From Palsa-504 sp963790065 (GTDB taxonomy: Bacteria; Actinomycetota; Actinomycetes; Streptosporangiales; Streptosporangiaceae), in assembly GCA_963790065.1 (NCBI GenBank), contig CAWBNK010000004.1:62001-126000 (forward strand): 64,000 nt of DNA, given 5' to 3'. The number at the start of each line of letters is the position of its first letter. Positions within the stretch are counted from its first letter, which is position 1. The notes beneath the pieces are model-generated. The model saw only the letters and a list, made by a program, of their open reading frames with translations, was not told where the DNA came from and ran no database searches. Positions 1 to 9,388 of this stretch are shown in pieces. The position numbers were made by a program, and so were the translations under genes.

Positions 1-1014
1 GGCTAGGAACGGGACCGAGTTCACCAGGTAGCCGGTGCTCGTGCCGGTGGCGATCGCCGGGTCCATGCCGACCACCGGGTTGCCCGCCAGGGACACCGGC
101 CCGATCACCGAGTCGCTCACCGTCGGGGCCTCGGCGATCAGCTCCGGCTTGGAGATGACCAGCGCGATCGCGCCCTCATAGTCGGATTCGGTGGGCCCGC
201 AGTATTCATCGGTGGAGATGACGAGCGCGTTGTTGTCGAAACCGGTCTTCGGCTGGTCGCCGAAGCAGTCCCCGGCGGTGGGGCCGCCGAGTGAGGTGTC
301 GAACTGGTAGGCGGCAACGCCGTTCTTGTTCATGACCACCACGTCGGCGGTGGTGTTGTTGTCATCGGCCGCCGGGCCGGTGGCGACGGGGAAGCCGATC
401 TCGGTGAAGTAGAAGCTCTGCGTCTGCTGGTCATACAGGCAGCGCACGTCGCCCTCGGCGTACGGGTCCTGGAACAAGGTAGCCAGGCTCACGTCGGGCC
501 GCAGCAGCGCGCCGGCCGGGGTGGTCTCCCGGTCCGCCAGGTTGATCGGCTCGAAGACCGCCTTCGGGCTGCCCGCCAGCGTGGGGTCGCGGCCGACGCA
601 CAGGCCCTGGTCCGGCGGCGTGATGGGGAAGCCGTTCAGGCTATCGCTGTCGAGGTTGCTCAGGCCGTTGAAGGCCGCGATCACCCCGCTGCGGGAGACG
701 GTGCCGCTGGCCGTGCTGACGCTCTCCGCCGGGGCCACCCCCGCGCCGACTGCCGACGGCCCCCGCAGCCCCAGCGGGGTCAGCGCGCGCGGGCCCTCAT
801 TGCGGAAAGCCGAGGCGACCTTCGGCAAGCTGGAGACGCTAGCGGTCTGGGTCAGCCGCACAGCGGCACCAGGCGTGCCGTGGTACGTCGCAGCGGTCAC
901 CGGGGCCGCCGCCGCTGCGGTGGCGGTCGCGGAGATCGCGGCCAGGGGCGTGACGAGTGCGGCCACCCCGACCACGATCCCGGCTGACAGCCGTGCTTTT
1001 CTCAAGCGGATCAT
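1..1014 (-). CDS. Secreted protein of unknown function, 3' end cut by window edge
   Basis: The minus strand is open from an ATG at 1014 to the first base of the window, about 338 codons with no stop. The first 40 residues form a typical export signal: a basic start (MIRLRKARLS), a hydrophobic core and a run of Ala before the mature part. The mature part is polar, contains paired Cys and Asp/Asn-rich stretches, and shows no motif I recognise. It is probably an extracellular actinobacterial protein. The C-terminus lies outside the window, so length and family cannot be judged. Plus-strand reading frames in this stretch are its shadows. Confidence 0.75.
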   Translation of the reverse strand, partial: MIRLRKARLSAGIVVGVAALVTPLAAISATATAAAAAPVTAATYHGTPGAAVRLTQTASVSSLPKVASAFRNEGPRALTPLGLRGPSAVGAGVAPAESVSTASGTVSRSGVIAAFNGLSNLDSDSLNGFPITPPDQGLCVGRDPTLAGSPKAVFEPINLADRETTPAGALLRPDVSLATLFQDPYAEGDVRCLYDQQTQSFYFTEIGFPVATGPAADDNNTTADVVVMNKNGVAAYQFDTSLGGPTAGDCFGDQPKTGFDNNALVISTDEYCGPTESDYEGAIALVISKPELIAEAPTVSDSVIGPVSLAGNPVVGMDPAIATGTSTGYLVNSVPFLA

Positions 1015-1409
1015 GTCCTGTTCACCGTCCTGTGAGCTGGTTTGCCACGGCCCGTTGCGGTTGGCCACCAATCGCCCCAGTCTGCTAGTTCGGCAGACGC
1101 GAACAAGGTCGCTCGCCGGGATCGGCTGGTTGCAATTGGGTAACTATGCGCGAACAAGACGTATTTCGTCCGGTGATGCGGCATCCAAGCTGCGGCGGCC
1201 ACGCGCCTCCAGGATGACCCGATCGAGACCGCATCGGTCTTCGTCCCTGATCTGCGGGCCTCGTCGAACAGGGGCTCAGGCACGCGCACCGGCGGTATTA
1301 CGCGAGGCCGGGCTCGAACCGGCGCTGGGCCCCCAGAGCGAACCTCACTTCTGATGTTGTGGTCGCCGGACCTTCACGGCCCGGGGGAGTCAGGACTCTT
1401 GCACATCGC
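1015..1409. other. Intergenic region between the secreted-protein gene and mntP
   Basis: No convincing gene is seen. On the minus strand near 1305-1325 a short sequence folds like a tRNA T-arm, but no anticodon arm or acceptor stem accompanies it, so it is not called as a tRNA. The promoter of the secreted protein must lie in the part next to 1015. Confidence 0.4.
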
Positions 1410-1964
1410 TTACCGGGCGAACTGGCTGGCGATGAGGTAGGTGCCGAGGAGGATCAGGGCGATTGCGGCGCCTTGTTCGGCGCGCTCGCGCCAGCGTTCG
1501 CTGATCCTGGCGCCGATGGCCAGGCCGAGTTGCGCCGCGATGAAGGCCTGGAGGGCGATGGCGATGATGACGGCGGTGACGTGGAGGTGAGCAAGGCCGA
1601 TGGTGAATCCGATGGCGAGCTCGTCGAGGCTGATGCTGATTCCCAGTGCGATGAGTGCGAGCCCGCGGCTGCCGGTGAGTCGGCTGGCCTTGTCGTCTTC
1701 GTCCTTGTCGCCTGCCAGGAGCATCCAGGCTCCGACTGCGATCACGGCGCCGCCTGCCAGGTAGTTGGCGACCTGGCCGATTCCGCGGGCTAGGGCGGTT
1801 CCTAGGCCCAGGCCGATGAGCGGCATCCCGCCTTCGAACAGCACGAAGATCAGCGAGATACGCAGTCGCTGCCGCGCCGTCACTACCTGGGTAGCTCCGA
1901 TCGCGGCGGCAACAGCGAAGGAGTCCAGGCCCAGCGGAAGCACGAAGGCCAGCAGCTTCAACAC
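1410..1964 (-). CDS. mntP: MntP-type manganese efflux pump
   Basis: A 184-aa polytopic membrane protein with about six hydrophobic segments in two similar halves. Each half carries a conserved acidic signature: GLDSFAVAAAIG near residue 12 and GISISLDELAIG near residue 108. This is the pattern of the MntP family (DUF204), which exports Mn(II) to prevent metal intoxication. The length matches the family (about 185-190 aa). It points away from the CDF-like gene at 2025, and the two may share a divergent promoter of about 60 bp. No mntP-yybP riboswitch was recognised upstream. Confidence 0.85.
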   Translation of the reverse strand: MLKLLAFVLPLGLDSFAVAAAIGATQVVTARQRLRISLIFVLFEGGMPLIGLGLGTALARGIGQVANYLAGGAVIAVGAWMLLAGDKDEDDKASRLTGSRGLALIALGISISLDELAIGFTIGLAHLHVTAVIIAIALQAFIAAQLGLAIGARISERWRERAEQGAAIALILLGTYLIASQFAR

Positions 1965-2024
1965 CGGTTCAGGCTCTCACGACCTTCAGGTCATCGCCGC
2001 AGCCGAGCCTGCCAGACTGGGCTG

Positions 2025-2626
2025 GTGACTCCGGCAGGTGACAGGTCGCGGGTCGTTTTGCTGCGCCGGGGGTTTGCCCTGGAGTACGTGACGCTGGCCT
2101 GGAACGTGGCCGGGGTCGCGGTGCTGGCTGTCGCGGCTGTCTCGGCCGGTCGGTGGCCCTGGCCGGGTTCGGCCTGGACTCGCTGATCGAGATCGGCGCG
2201 TCCACGGTGGTGATCTGGGAGCTGTCGGGCACGGGCCCGGCCCGCCAGCGCCGCGGACTGAAGCTGATCGGGTACGCGTTCGCTGCCCTGGCTGTCTATC
2301 TCCTGGCGCAGTCCACGGTGGTCCTGGCGGCCGGGTACCACGCGCGGCATTCGGTGCCCGGGATCATCTGGACGGCGTTGACCGCTGGGGTGATGTTCGC
2401 GCTGGCGGCAGGTAAGGCCCGGACCGGCCGGGCGCTGGATAACCCGGTGCTGCGAGCCGAGGGCCGGGTCACGATGGTGGACGGCATCCTAGCCGCAGCC
2501 GTGCTCGCTGGCCTGACGCTCAATGCCGGGCCCGGCTGGTGGTGGGCTGACCCCGCCGCAGGGTACGTGCTGGTCTATTACGCGGCCCGCGAGGTCCGGG
2601 GGATCTTCTCCGTCCACGCTCAATGA
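2025..2626 (+). pseudogene. Cation-efflux (CDF)-like membrane protein, one-base frameshift
   Basis: A GTG at 2025 opens a frame reading LLRRGFALEYVTLAWNVAGV. It loses frame near 2143 and continues in another frame as SVALAGFGLDSLIEIGAST through to 2626. Joined, this is a protein of about 200 aa with five or six membrane segments that resembles the transmembrane half of cation diffusion facilitators (GLDSLIE sits where CDF proteins carry the metal-binding SxxD segment). The span of 602 nt is one base short of a whole number of codons, so one base is missing in the GCCGGTCGG stretch. It is either a real pseudogene or an assembly error. It lies divergent to mntP, which suits a metal-transport role. 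Confidence 0.6.
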
Positions 2627-2667
2627 GCGCAAGGGCCCGCGTCGCCGTGGAACCGGACCCCGAAGAA

Positions 2668-4011
2668 CTAGCTCAGGTTCGAGGTGCCGGCGTAGTAGTT
2701 GCCCGCCACCGAGGTGCCGAGCGGGGCGGTGGCGGTGTCCGGCGGCAGCGAGGCGGGGCTGACGAACTGGCTGCCCTGCGGCCCGGCCTGGACCGCCTCG
2801 CCCAGCGCGCTGCCCTTCAGGTACTGCGAGAAAGTCAGGAACCACTCGGTCCAGCCGTCGTCCCACTTGCCGGCCGCGGTGGAAGCGGTGATGGTGATCG
2901 GGTCACCGGGAATGGCCATGTTGTAGTAGATCTGCGCGTCCTCGGGCGGCAGGTTCACGCACCCGTGGCTGACGTTGGTCGTGCCCTGGTCCACCACCGA
3001 CCAGGGGGCCGAGTGGTAGTAGTCGCCGCTGAAGGTGAACCGGACGGCAAAGTTGACCAGCTCGTTGTAGTAGCCCGAGCTGCCCGGCGCGCCGCCGCCG
3101 ATCATCCGGACCGGGTTGGCCTTCTCCACGCTCAGGTAGGAGCCGTCCGGGGTGGGCAGGGTAGACCGGCCGGTGCTGATCGGCCACTTGTAGGCCAGCG
3201 CGCCGTTGATGTAGATCTGGGTGAAGTGGCTGGTGGTACTGGCCACCGCGATCACCGAACTGCCGATGTTGAAGCTCTGGGTCAGGTCGGCCGTGCCGTA
3301 CACGCCCGGGGCGCCCTCCACCCCGTTCAGGTGCCCGTCGAAGCTGACCGTGGTGTCCGCGGGCCAGTAGTCCCGCGGCCGGAAGTAGACCTGCTGGTTG
3401 CCGTCCCAGTACCAGGCCCCGATGACCGGCTTTGACGTGGTGAGCTGCAGCGACCGCTCGACCGCCGCCTTGTCGGTGATCGGCCGGCTGAAGTTCAGGA
3501 TGATCGGCATGCCGACCCCGTAGGTCTGGCCTGAGCCCTCGAAGATCTCGGTCTGGAACGTCGAAGCTGGCGACAGGGTGCGGAACGTGCTGGTGGTGAC
3601 GATCTTCTGGCCGCTGGCGTTGATGCCGGTGGCGGTCACCGTGTACGACTGCGCCGCGCCCAGCGTCCACGCGCTGTGCCAGGTCCGGTCGCCGGCCGAC
3701 AGCGTCCCGCTCACCGGGTCGCCCGAGGTCTTGACGGTGACGTTGGTCACCTTGCCCTGGGTGGCGGTGACGGTGATGCCCTGGGTCGGGTTCACGTCGT
3801 GGCTGCCATCCGACGGCGTGATCTTCAGCTCCGAGGCGAGCAGCGAGGCCTGCGCCTTGGCCGACGCCGAGGCCGAGGCCGACGACTGGGCGGGCGTGGC
3901 GGCGGGCGCGCCGCTGCTGCAGGCCGTGACGAGCAGGCCCAGGGCGGCTGCGGCGGCTACGGTGCCGTACCAGCGCACTCGTCCTGCTGACCTGCGGTCA
4001 TGGCCGCGCAC
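2668..4011 (-). CDS. L,D-transpeptidase lipoprotein (Ig-like domains plus YkuD)
   Basis: A 447-aa exported lipoprotein. The N-terminus has a signal peptide ending in a lipobox (LLVTACSS, Cys near residue 31). Residues of about 60-250 form two beta-rich Ig-like modules, as in mycobacterial LdtMt2. A YkuD catalytic domain follows, with the signature His...SHGCVNL near residue 355, where the Cys is the nucleophile that forms 3-3 cross-links in peptidoglycan. The C-terminal tail after the domain (about 80 residues) is typical of actinobacterial Ldts. The protein would act outside the membrane. The gene is monocistronic, convergent with the CDF-like gene, and followed by lnt on the same strand. 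Confidence 0.9.
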   Translation of the reverse strand: MRGHDRRSAGRVRWYGTVAAAAALGLLVTACSSGAPAATPAQSSASASASAKAQASLLASELKITPSDGSHDVNPTQGITVTATQGKVTNVTVKTSGDPVSGTLSAGDRTWHSAWTLGAAQSYTVTATGINASGQKIVTTSTFRTLSPASTFQTEIFEGSGQTYGVGMPIILNFSRPITDKAAVERSLQLTTSKPVIGAWYWDGNQQVYFRPRDYWPADTTVSFDGHLNGVEGAPGVYGTADLTQSFNIGSSVIAVASTTSHFTQIYINGALAYKWPISTGRSTLPTPDGSYLSVEKANPVRMIGGGAPGSSGYYNELVNFAVRFTFSGDYYHSAPWSVVDQGTTNVSHGCVNLPPEDAQIYYNMAIPGDPITITASTAAGKWDDGWTEWFLTFSQYLKGSALGEAVQAGPQGSQFVSPASLPPDTATAPLGTSVAGNYYAGTSNLS

Positions 4012-4094
4012 GGCAAAACCTCCTTGACCGAGCTATGGATCCGCGATGCCCCTCTTGCGTGTCTGCTAGGCATATTACGTGGTCCTTACCGGTC

Positions 4095-5810
4095 CTACCG
4101 GCCTGCGGCGAGATCCCCCGAAGACCGCCGCGGGCGGGCCAGCAGCCCCGCCCAGACCAGCCCGATCACGGTCAGCAGCACCAGCAGGTACTCCGGCCAG
4201 GCCCCCACCCGGTCGGCCAGCGTGCGGTAGCTGACCAGCGGGACCCGGGCGTCGAGCTCGGCCTGCCGCCACACGCCGCTGTAGGCGATCAGCGCCCCGT
4301 CCGGCGCGATGATGCTGCTCTCCCCGGTGGTCGAGGCGTACACCAGCGCCCGGTCGGACTCGATGGCCCGGATCCGGGCCATCGCGGTCTGCTGCGCGGT
4401 CTCGCCGAGCTGCCCGTCGATCTCGAAGTCCGCGTCGTTGGACTGCACCGAGAGCAGGTTGGCCCCGGCGTTGACCTCGGACCGCACCAGGTCGTCGAAG
4501 CCCACCTCGTAGCAGATCACGTCGCCCAGCCTGATCTTCCCCACGTCGAAGACCACGGGCAGCTTCCCGGCCGTGTAGTTCACCGGCTGCAGCGAAGGCA
4601 GCGAGCTGAAGCTGGAGATGAGGCCGCGGAACGGGATGTACTCGCCGAACGGCACCAGCTGGCGCTTGACGTACACTGTGGTCGGGCCGACGCCGGGCAC
4701 CCACAGCTGCCCGGCGTTACGCAGCGGGTTCTGCAGCACCTCGCCGACCAGGATCGGCCGGCCGAGGGCGTTCATCGCCGTCACGACCTCGTCGTAGAGG
4801 AAGGGGTCGTCGTTCGGGTCGACGCCGACGGCGTCCTCGGGCCAGACGGCGAGCGCCGGCGCGGGCTGCTGCCCGGCCTTGACCTGTTCGGCCAGCTTGA
4901 TCGTGGCCGTCACGTGGTTCTGCGTGACCTCGGTGTCGTTGAGCTGGGCCGGCAGGTTCCTGGCCCGCGGCACGTTGCCCTGGATCGCGGCCACCACGGC
5001 GGTCGGCGCGCCCCCGACCGGGTCCACCGGCAGCAGCCCGCCCGCCAGCACCAGCCCGCCCGTCACCACCGCGGCCAGCGCGGCAGCCAGCCACCGCCAC
5101 TCGATCCGGCTGCCGGAACCCAGTGCCACCAGCACCGCGCGGGCCGTCATGGCTCCGACCAGCGCGACCAGGAAGCTCAGCAGCGGCACGCCGCCCACCG
5201 CGACCCAGCGGACATCGGGGGCCACCGACTGGCTCATGGCCAGCCGGCCCCAGGGAAAGGCGAACGGCCAGCGGTCCCGCAGCGCCTCGGCCGCCACCCA
5301 CCAGGCCGCCACGAACACGGGCCAGCACGGCAGCCGCAGCAGCAGCCGCTGGCCCACGCACAAGATGGCGAAGATGACCGCCTCGGCCACCGCCAGCGAG
5401 GACCAGGCGTACCAGGCCACGTTGATCAGCCAGGACAGCAGCGGCACGAACAGCGCCAGGCCGAACGCCAGGCCGCAGCAGAACGACGCCCGCAGGCTCC
5501 GCCCGGCCAGCGCCACCACCAGCAGGGCCGGCCCCACCGCGGCCAGCGGCCAGATACCTATGGGCGGGAAGGCGGCGTAGACGGCCAGCCCGCCCGCGAC
5601 CGAGCTGAGCAGCGCCCAGCGCGTGGCCAAGCCGCCGAACGCCCCGGGCCCGCCGAACACCTCGAGCCGGCCGAACACCCCGGCCCGGCCGGGCGGCGCG
5701 CCAGGAACGGGCGGCGCGCCGGGAACGGGCGGCGCGCCAGGAACAGCCCCGGCCCGGGCCGCCTGAACGGCTCCCTCGGGCTCTCCGCCTACCTCTCCCA
5801 CCGGCCTCAC
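4095..5810 (-). CDS. lnt: Apolipoprotein N-acyltransferase
   Basis: A 571-aa protein that adds the third acyl chain to the N-terminal Cys of lipoproteins in the membrane. The N-terminal ~50 residues are a Pro/Ala-rich cytoplasmic tail with a PGAPPV repeat, followed by 6-7 membrane segments and a nitrilase-like periplasmic domain, then a last membrane segment. The catalytic triad is visible: Glu in AVWPEDAV, Lys in VKRQLVPFGEY and Cys in GDVICYEVGF. The length is slightly above the usual 510-550 aa because of the repeat tail. It lies downstream of the L,D-transpeptidase lipoprotein gene, which is a potential substrate. Confidence 0.93.
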   Translation of the reverse strand: MRPVGEVGGEPEGAVQAARAGAVPGAPPVPGAPPVPGAPPGRAGVFGRLEVFGGPGAFGGLATRWALLSSVAGGLAVYAAFPPIGIWPLAAVGPALLVVALAGRSLRASFCCGLAFGLALFVPLLSWLINVAWYAWSSLAVAEAVIFAILCVGQRLLLRLPCWPVFVAAWWVAAEALRDRWPFAFPWGRLAMSQSVAPDVRWVAVGGVPLLSFLVALVGAMTARAVLVALGSGSRIEWRWLAAALAAVVTGGLVLAGGLLPVDPVGGAPTAVVAAIQGNVPRARNLPAQLNDTEVTQNHVTATIKLAEQVKAGQQPAPALAVWPEDAVGVDPNDDPFLYDEVVTAMNALGRPILVGEVLQNPLRNAGQLWVPGVGPTTVYVKRQLVPFGEYIPFRGLISSFSSLPSLQPVNYTAGKLPVVFDVGKIRLGDVICYEVGFDDLVRSEVNAGANLLSVQSNDADFEIDGQLGETAQQTAMARIRAIESDRALVYASTTGESSIIAPDGALIAYSGVWRQAELDARVPLVSYRTLADRVGAWPEYLLVLLTVIGLVWAGLLARPRRSSGDLAAGR

Positions 5811-6009
5811 CCTGGCAGCCTAATCGCCGCCCGCGTACCCCGTCACCTCGCCGGATCCGGCTCCGGCTCCTGCGCCGGGCCCAGGCGGCGGATCTGACGC
5901 CGGTGTCGGCCACGGAATGACCGCAGAGCTGGGCAAGCCACGTTGTTTCGCATGAAGGTCGCAATCCGCTGGGCTATAGTACGGATGGCGAACGCCTCAG
6001 TGGGGGGGC

Positions 6010-6048
6010 GTGCACTGTCCGTAATCCTTCGTTTCTGAGGTAGTGCAC
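6010..6048. promoter_or_regulatory. Inverted repeat upstream of the membrane-anchored protein gene
   Basis: GTGCACT at 6010-6016 is repeated in inverted form as AGTGCAC at 6042-6048 with 25 bases between. It lies about 30 bases before the likely GTG start at 6075, so it could be an operator or an RNA stem in the leader. It is seen only as a repeat; no regulator is known. Confidence 0.35.
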
Positions 6049-6074
6049 ATGACATGCGTTAATTGGGCTGCGCC

Positions 6075-6867
6075 GTGATCAGGATCCGCTACCGCGCCGC
6101 GAATGAGCTTGCCCCCGGCTTACACGCTGCGGCCGAACGGCATGGGCGCAACACCACCGTGTACCTGCTGTCCGGCCTGACCACCGCCGAACGCCGGGCG
6201 GCCCTGCGCAGGCTGCGGATATCGGCCCGGGTGGGGCGCAATCCGCGGCTGCCCGCGGCCCAGCTCCGCCTCGCGCTGCTGGCTGACCGGATCAGGACCT
6301 CGCTGGGCTGGGCCGGCGCGGTCTTCCGCTCGCATCCGGCCGGCAGCACGGTGCCGGTCATGGTGATCTCCGCGGGCGCGATCGCCTTCCTGGCCCTATC
6401 GGCCGTCTCGATCCAGGTCATCCATACGCCGCGGACTTCCGGCCAGCCGCTGGCCGCGGGCCTGCCCAACGCCTCGGGGACGATACCGGTCGGCGGCGGC
6501 TCGACCGACCCGACCGCGGGCGGCGGCGTGATTCCCGGCGGGGCGGGCGCGGCCAGTCCGCTGGCCACCCCGGGTAGCACCGGCGCCGGCGCGGTCGGTC
6601 CCGGCCAGCCCGGCGCGGCCGGGGCGGCCGGGCGGCAACGGCGCAGCCGGCGGCAACGGCACAGGCTCGGGCGTGGGCACCACGCTGGCCGGGAATGCCG
6701 ACCCGACTCCGTCGCCCGCGGCGGGCGCGGATAGCACGGCGCCCGCCACCTCGGCCTCGTCCGCGGCGGCGGCCACGTCGGCGCCCGCGGCCAAGCCCTC
6801 GCCCACGCCCAGTGCCAGCAGCAACGGCGCCTGCCTGCACCTCGGCCCGCTCGGGGTCTGCCTATAG
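6075..6867 (+). pseudogene. Membrane-anchored Ser/Thr/Pro-rich protein, frameshifted
   Basis: The first frame (GTG at 6075, alternative TTG at 6063) encodes a basic cytoplasmic part, one membrane segment (VMVISAGAIAFLALSAVSI) and a Gly/Pro-rich outer linker. At about 6627, in GGGCGGC, the sensible reading moves to another frame that keeps the same low-complexity composition (GGNGAAGGNGTGSG) and ends at 6867 with a Cys pair, ACLHLGPLGVCL. The total is one base over a whole number of codons. Joined, the product is about 263 aa. I do not recognise a family. It may be real decay or an inserted G in the assembly. It sits 10 bases before the EamA gene. Confidence 0.55.
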
Positions 6868-6876
6868 GCTGAATCG

Positions 6877-7783
6877 GTGAGCAGGCGCGGATGGTTGCTG
6901 TTCGCCGCGATGGGCGTGATCTGGGGCATCCCCTACCTGCTCATCAAGGTGGCCGACGGCGGCGTCTCGGTCCCCGTGCTGGTCTTCACCCGGGTCGCGC
7001 TCGGCTCGCTGCTGCTGTTGCCCGCGGCCGTCCGCGGCGGCCGCCTGGCCGCGCTGAAGGGGCACGTCCGCTGGCTGGCCGCGTTCACCTTGTTCGAGAT
7101 CGTCGGCCCGTTCGCGCTGCTGTCCAACGCCGAACGGCACCTGCCTAGCTCCACCAGCGGCCTGCTGGTCGCCGCGGTGCCCATCTTCAGCGCGCTGCTG
7201 GCCTGGGTGACCCGCGGCGGTGACCGGACTGACGCTGATCCGCTGGCTCGGGCTGGCCATCGGGCTGGGCGGGGTGGCCCTGCTGGCCGGGCCGAGCGCC
7301 AGTCAGGTCGGGCCGCTGCCGGTGCTTCAGGTGCTGGGCACCGCGCTGGGTTACGCTATCGGCCCGCTGATCGCCAACCGCAAGCTGGCCGACCTGCCCC
7401 CGGTCGCGGTCAACACGGTATGCCTGGGCGCCGCCGCGATCATCTACGCCCCGTTCGCCGCGCTGACCTTCCCCAGCCACGTGCCGTCGGTCCAGGTACT
7501 GCTGTCCCTGGCCGCGCTCGGCGTGATCTGCACCGCGGCCGCCTTCCTGATCTTCTTCCGGCTCATCGCCGAGGTCGGCCCGGCCCGGGCCACGGTCATC
7601 ACCTACGTCAACCCGGCCGTCGCCGTGGCCCTCGGCGTCATCGTCCTGGGCGAGCACCTGACCGCCACCATCGGCGTCTCGTTCGTGCTCATCCTGGGCG
7701 GCTCGGTGCTGGCCACCCGGCCCGGCTCGGCCCGCGCCGCGCCGGCGATCGCCGAAACACCCACCCCGGTTCGTTCGGAATAA
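6877..7783 (+). pseudogene. EamA-family (DMT) exporter, frameshifted in the middle
   Basis: The frame from the GTG at 6877 encodes the first EamA repeat (about 110 aa, WGIPYLLIKVADGGVSV). From about 7215 the protein continues in another frame as LTLIRWLGLAIGLGGVALL and the second EamA repeat, ending at 7783. Both halves match the ten-TM drug/metabolite transporters. One surplus base near 7205-7230 separates them. A GTG at 7220 could start the second half alone but has no clear ribosome site. Substrate unknown. The shift means either a lost exporter or a sequencing indel. Confidence 0.75.
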
Positions 7784-7861
7784 GAATAAATTGAAGCCGA
7801 ACGGTCCGTGGCTCACCTGGCCGCATGACCGCGACCAGCCCCCGGGGAAGGACAGGTACAC

Positions 7862-9388
7862 GTGACAGCCATACCGGCCACGAGCAGCCCGTCCGGCCTG
7901 CGGCTGTCCACCGCGCGCGGTCGCTGGGTGGTGACCGCCACCGTGCTGGGCTCGGGCATGGCCGCCCTGGACGCCACCGTGGTGGGCATCGCGCTGCCCG
8001 CCATCGGGCGGAACTTCCACACCGGGGTGTCCAGCGTGCAGTGGGTGGTCGACGCCTACACGCTGACCCTGGCCGGGCTGCTGCTGCTCGGCGGGACGCT
8101 GGGCGACAGCTACGGCCGGCGCAAGCTGTTCGCGATCGGCACCGTGTGGTTCGCCGTCGCGTCGCTGCTGTGCGGGCTGGCCCCGACGGTCGGGGTGCTG
8201 ATCGCGGCCCGGGCCCTGCAGGGCGTCGGCGGGGCGCTGCTAACCCCGGGCAGCCTGGCCATCCTGCAGGCCTCGTTCGCCCAGGAAGACCGTTCGGCCG
8301 CCATCGGCGCGTGGTCCGGCCTGGGCGGCGTGGCCACGGCCATCGGCCCGTTTCTGGGCGGGTGGCTGATCAGCGCGGTGTCCTGGCGGCTGGTGTTCTT
8401 CATCAACCTGCCGCTGGCCGTGCTGGTCATAGCCATCTCGATCCGGCACGTGCCCGAGACGAAGGCGCCGGGGCCGGTGCCGAAGCTGGACGTCAAGGGA
8501 GCGGCGTGCATCAGCGGCGCGCTGGCCGGGATCACCTACGGGCTGATCGCGGCCTCCTCGTACGGCTGGGGCTCGATCTCCGTGCTGGTACCGCTGGGCG
8601 CGGGGCTGGTCCTGCTCGGCCTGTTCGTCCTGGTCGAGGACAAGGAATCCGCCCCCATGCTGCCGCTGGGGGTGTTCCGGTCGCGGCAGTTCTCCGCGGC
8701 CAACGCGGTGACGTTCGTGGTCTATGCGGCCCTCGGCGGGCTGCTGTTCCTGGTGCCCGTGGTGCTACAGGTCGCCCACGGGTACAGCCCGATCGAGGCG
8801 GGCACGTCCCTGCTGCCGGTCACGTTCATCATGCTCCTGCTGTCCTCGCGCTCGGGCGCGCTGGCGGCCAAGATCGGGCCGCGGCTGCAGATGACGGTCG
8901 GGCCGCTGGTCATCGCCGCGTCGTTCCTGCTGTTCACCCGGCTGGACAGCTCGGGCGACTACCTGACCGTGGTGCTGCCCGCGGTGGTGGTGTTCGGCCT
9001 CGGGGTGGCGATCAACGTGGCTCCGCTGACCGCCACCGCCATGTCGTCCGCCCCGGCCGAACACGCGGGCGTCGCCTCGGCCGTCAACAACGACGTGGCC
9101 CGGGCCGCCTCGCTGATCGCGGTGGCGGTGCTGCCCGCGCTGGCCGGGATCACCGGGAGCAGCTACCTGCACCCGGCCGCGCTGGCCAGCGGCTTCAAGA
9201 CCGCGGCCCTGATGGCCGCCGCGTTCTGCGCGGCCGGCGGCGTGCTGGCCGCGGCCACCATCCGCAATCCGCCCAAGCTCGCCAAGCCTGCCGCGGCGCC
9301 GCCGTCCGAGTCGTACTGCGCGCTGGAGGCCACCCCGTTGCGTAGCCTGGATGAGGTCGGGCCGACGGAGGGTAAGGGACAAGCATGA
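7862..9388 (+). CDS. MFS drug:H+ antiporter, DHA2 (EmrB/QacA) type
   Basis: A 508-aa transporter with about 14 membrane segments. Visible family marks are the LDATVVGIALPAI segment in TM1 and LGDSYGRRKLF in the TM2-TM3 loop (motif A), plus AIGPFLGGWL in TM5 (motif C, antiporter signature). A ribosome site (GGGGAAGGA) stands before the GTG at 7862. The last four bases overlap the proA start (ATGA), so the two are translationally coupled. That is an unusual pairing of an exporter with proline synthesis. Substrate unknown. Confidence 0.9.
   Translation: MTAIPATSSPSGLRLSTARGRWVVTATVLGSGMAALDATVVGIALPAIGRNFHTGVSSVQWVVDAYTLTLAGLLLLGGTLGDSYGRRKLFAIGTVWFAVASLLCGLAPTVGVLIAARALQGVGGALLTPGSLAILQASFAQEDRSAAIGAWSGLGGVATAIGPFLGGWLISAVSWRLVFFINLPLAVLVIAISIRHVPETKAPGPVPKLDVKGAACISGALAGITYGLIAASSYGWGSISVLVPLGAGLVLLGLFVLVEDKESAPMLPLGVFRSRQFSAANAVTFVVYAALGGLLFLVPVVLQVAHGYSPIEAGTSLLPVTFIMLLLSSRSGALAAKIGPRLQMTVGPLVIAASFLLFTRLDSSGDYLTVVLPAVVVFGLGVAINVAPLTATAMSSAPAEHAGVASAVNNDVARAASLIAVAVLPALAGITGSSYLHPAALASGFKTAALMAAAFCAAGGVLAAATIRNPPKLAKPAAAPPSESYCALEATPLRSLDEVGPTEGKGQA

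Noticed and set aside
1291..1345. tRNA-like T-arm on the minus strand
   Set aside because: GCCGG-TTCGAGC-CCGGC folds as a T-arm, but no matching acceptor, D-arm or anticodon arm can be drawn.
4035..5897. Long plus-strand frame of 620 codons over lnt
   Set aside because: Arg/His/Pro/Gln-rich composition of an antisense GC frame; lnt with its catalytic triad is the real gene.
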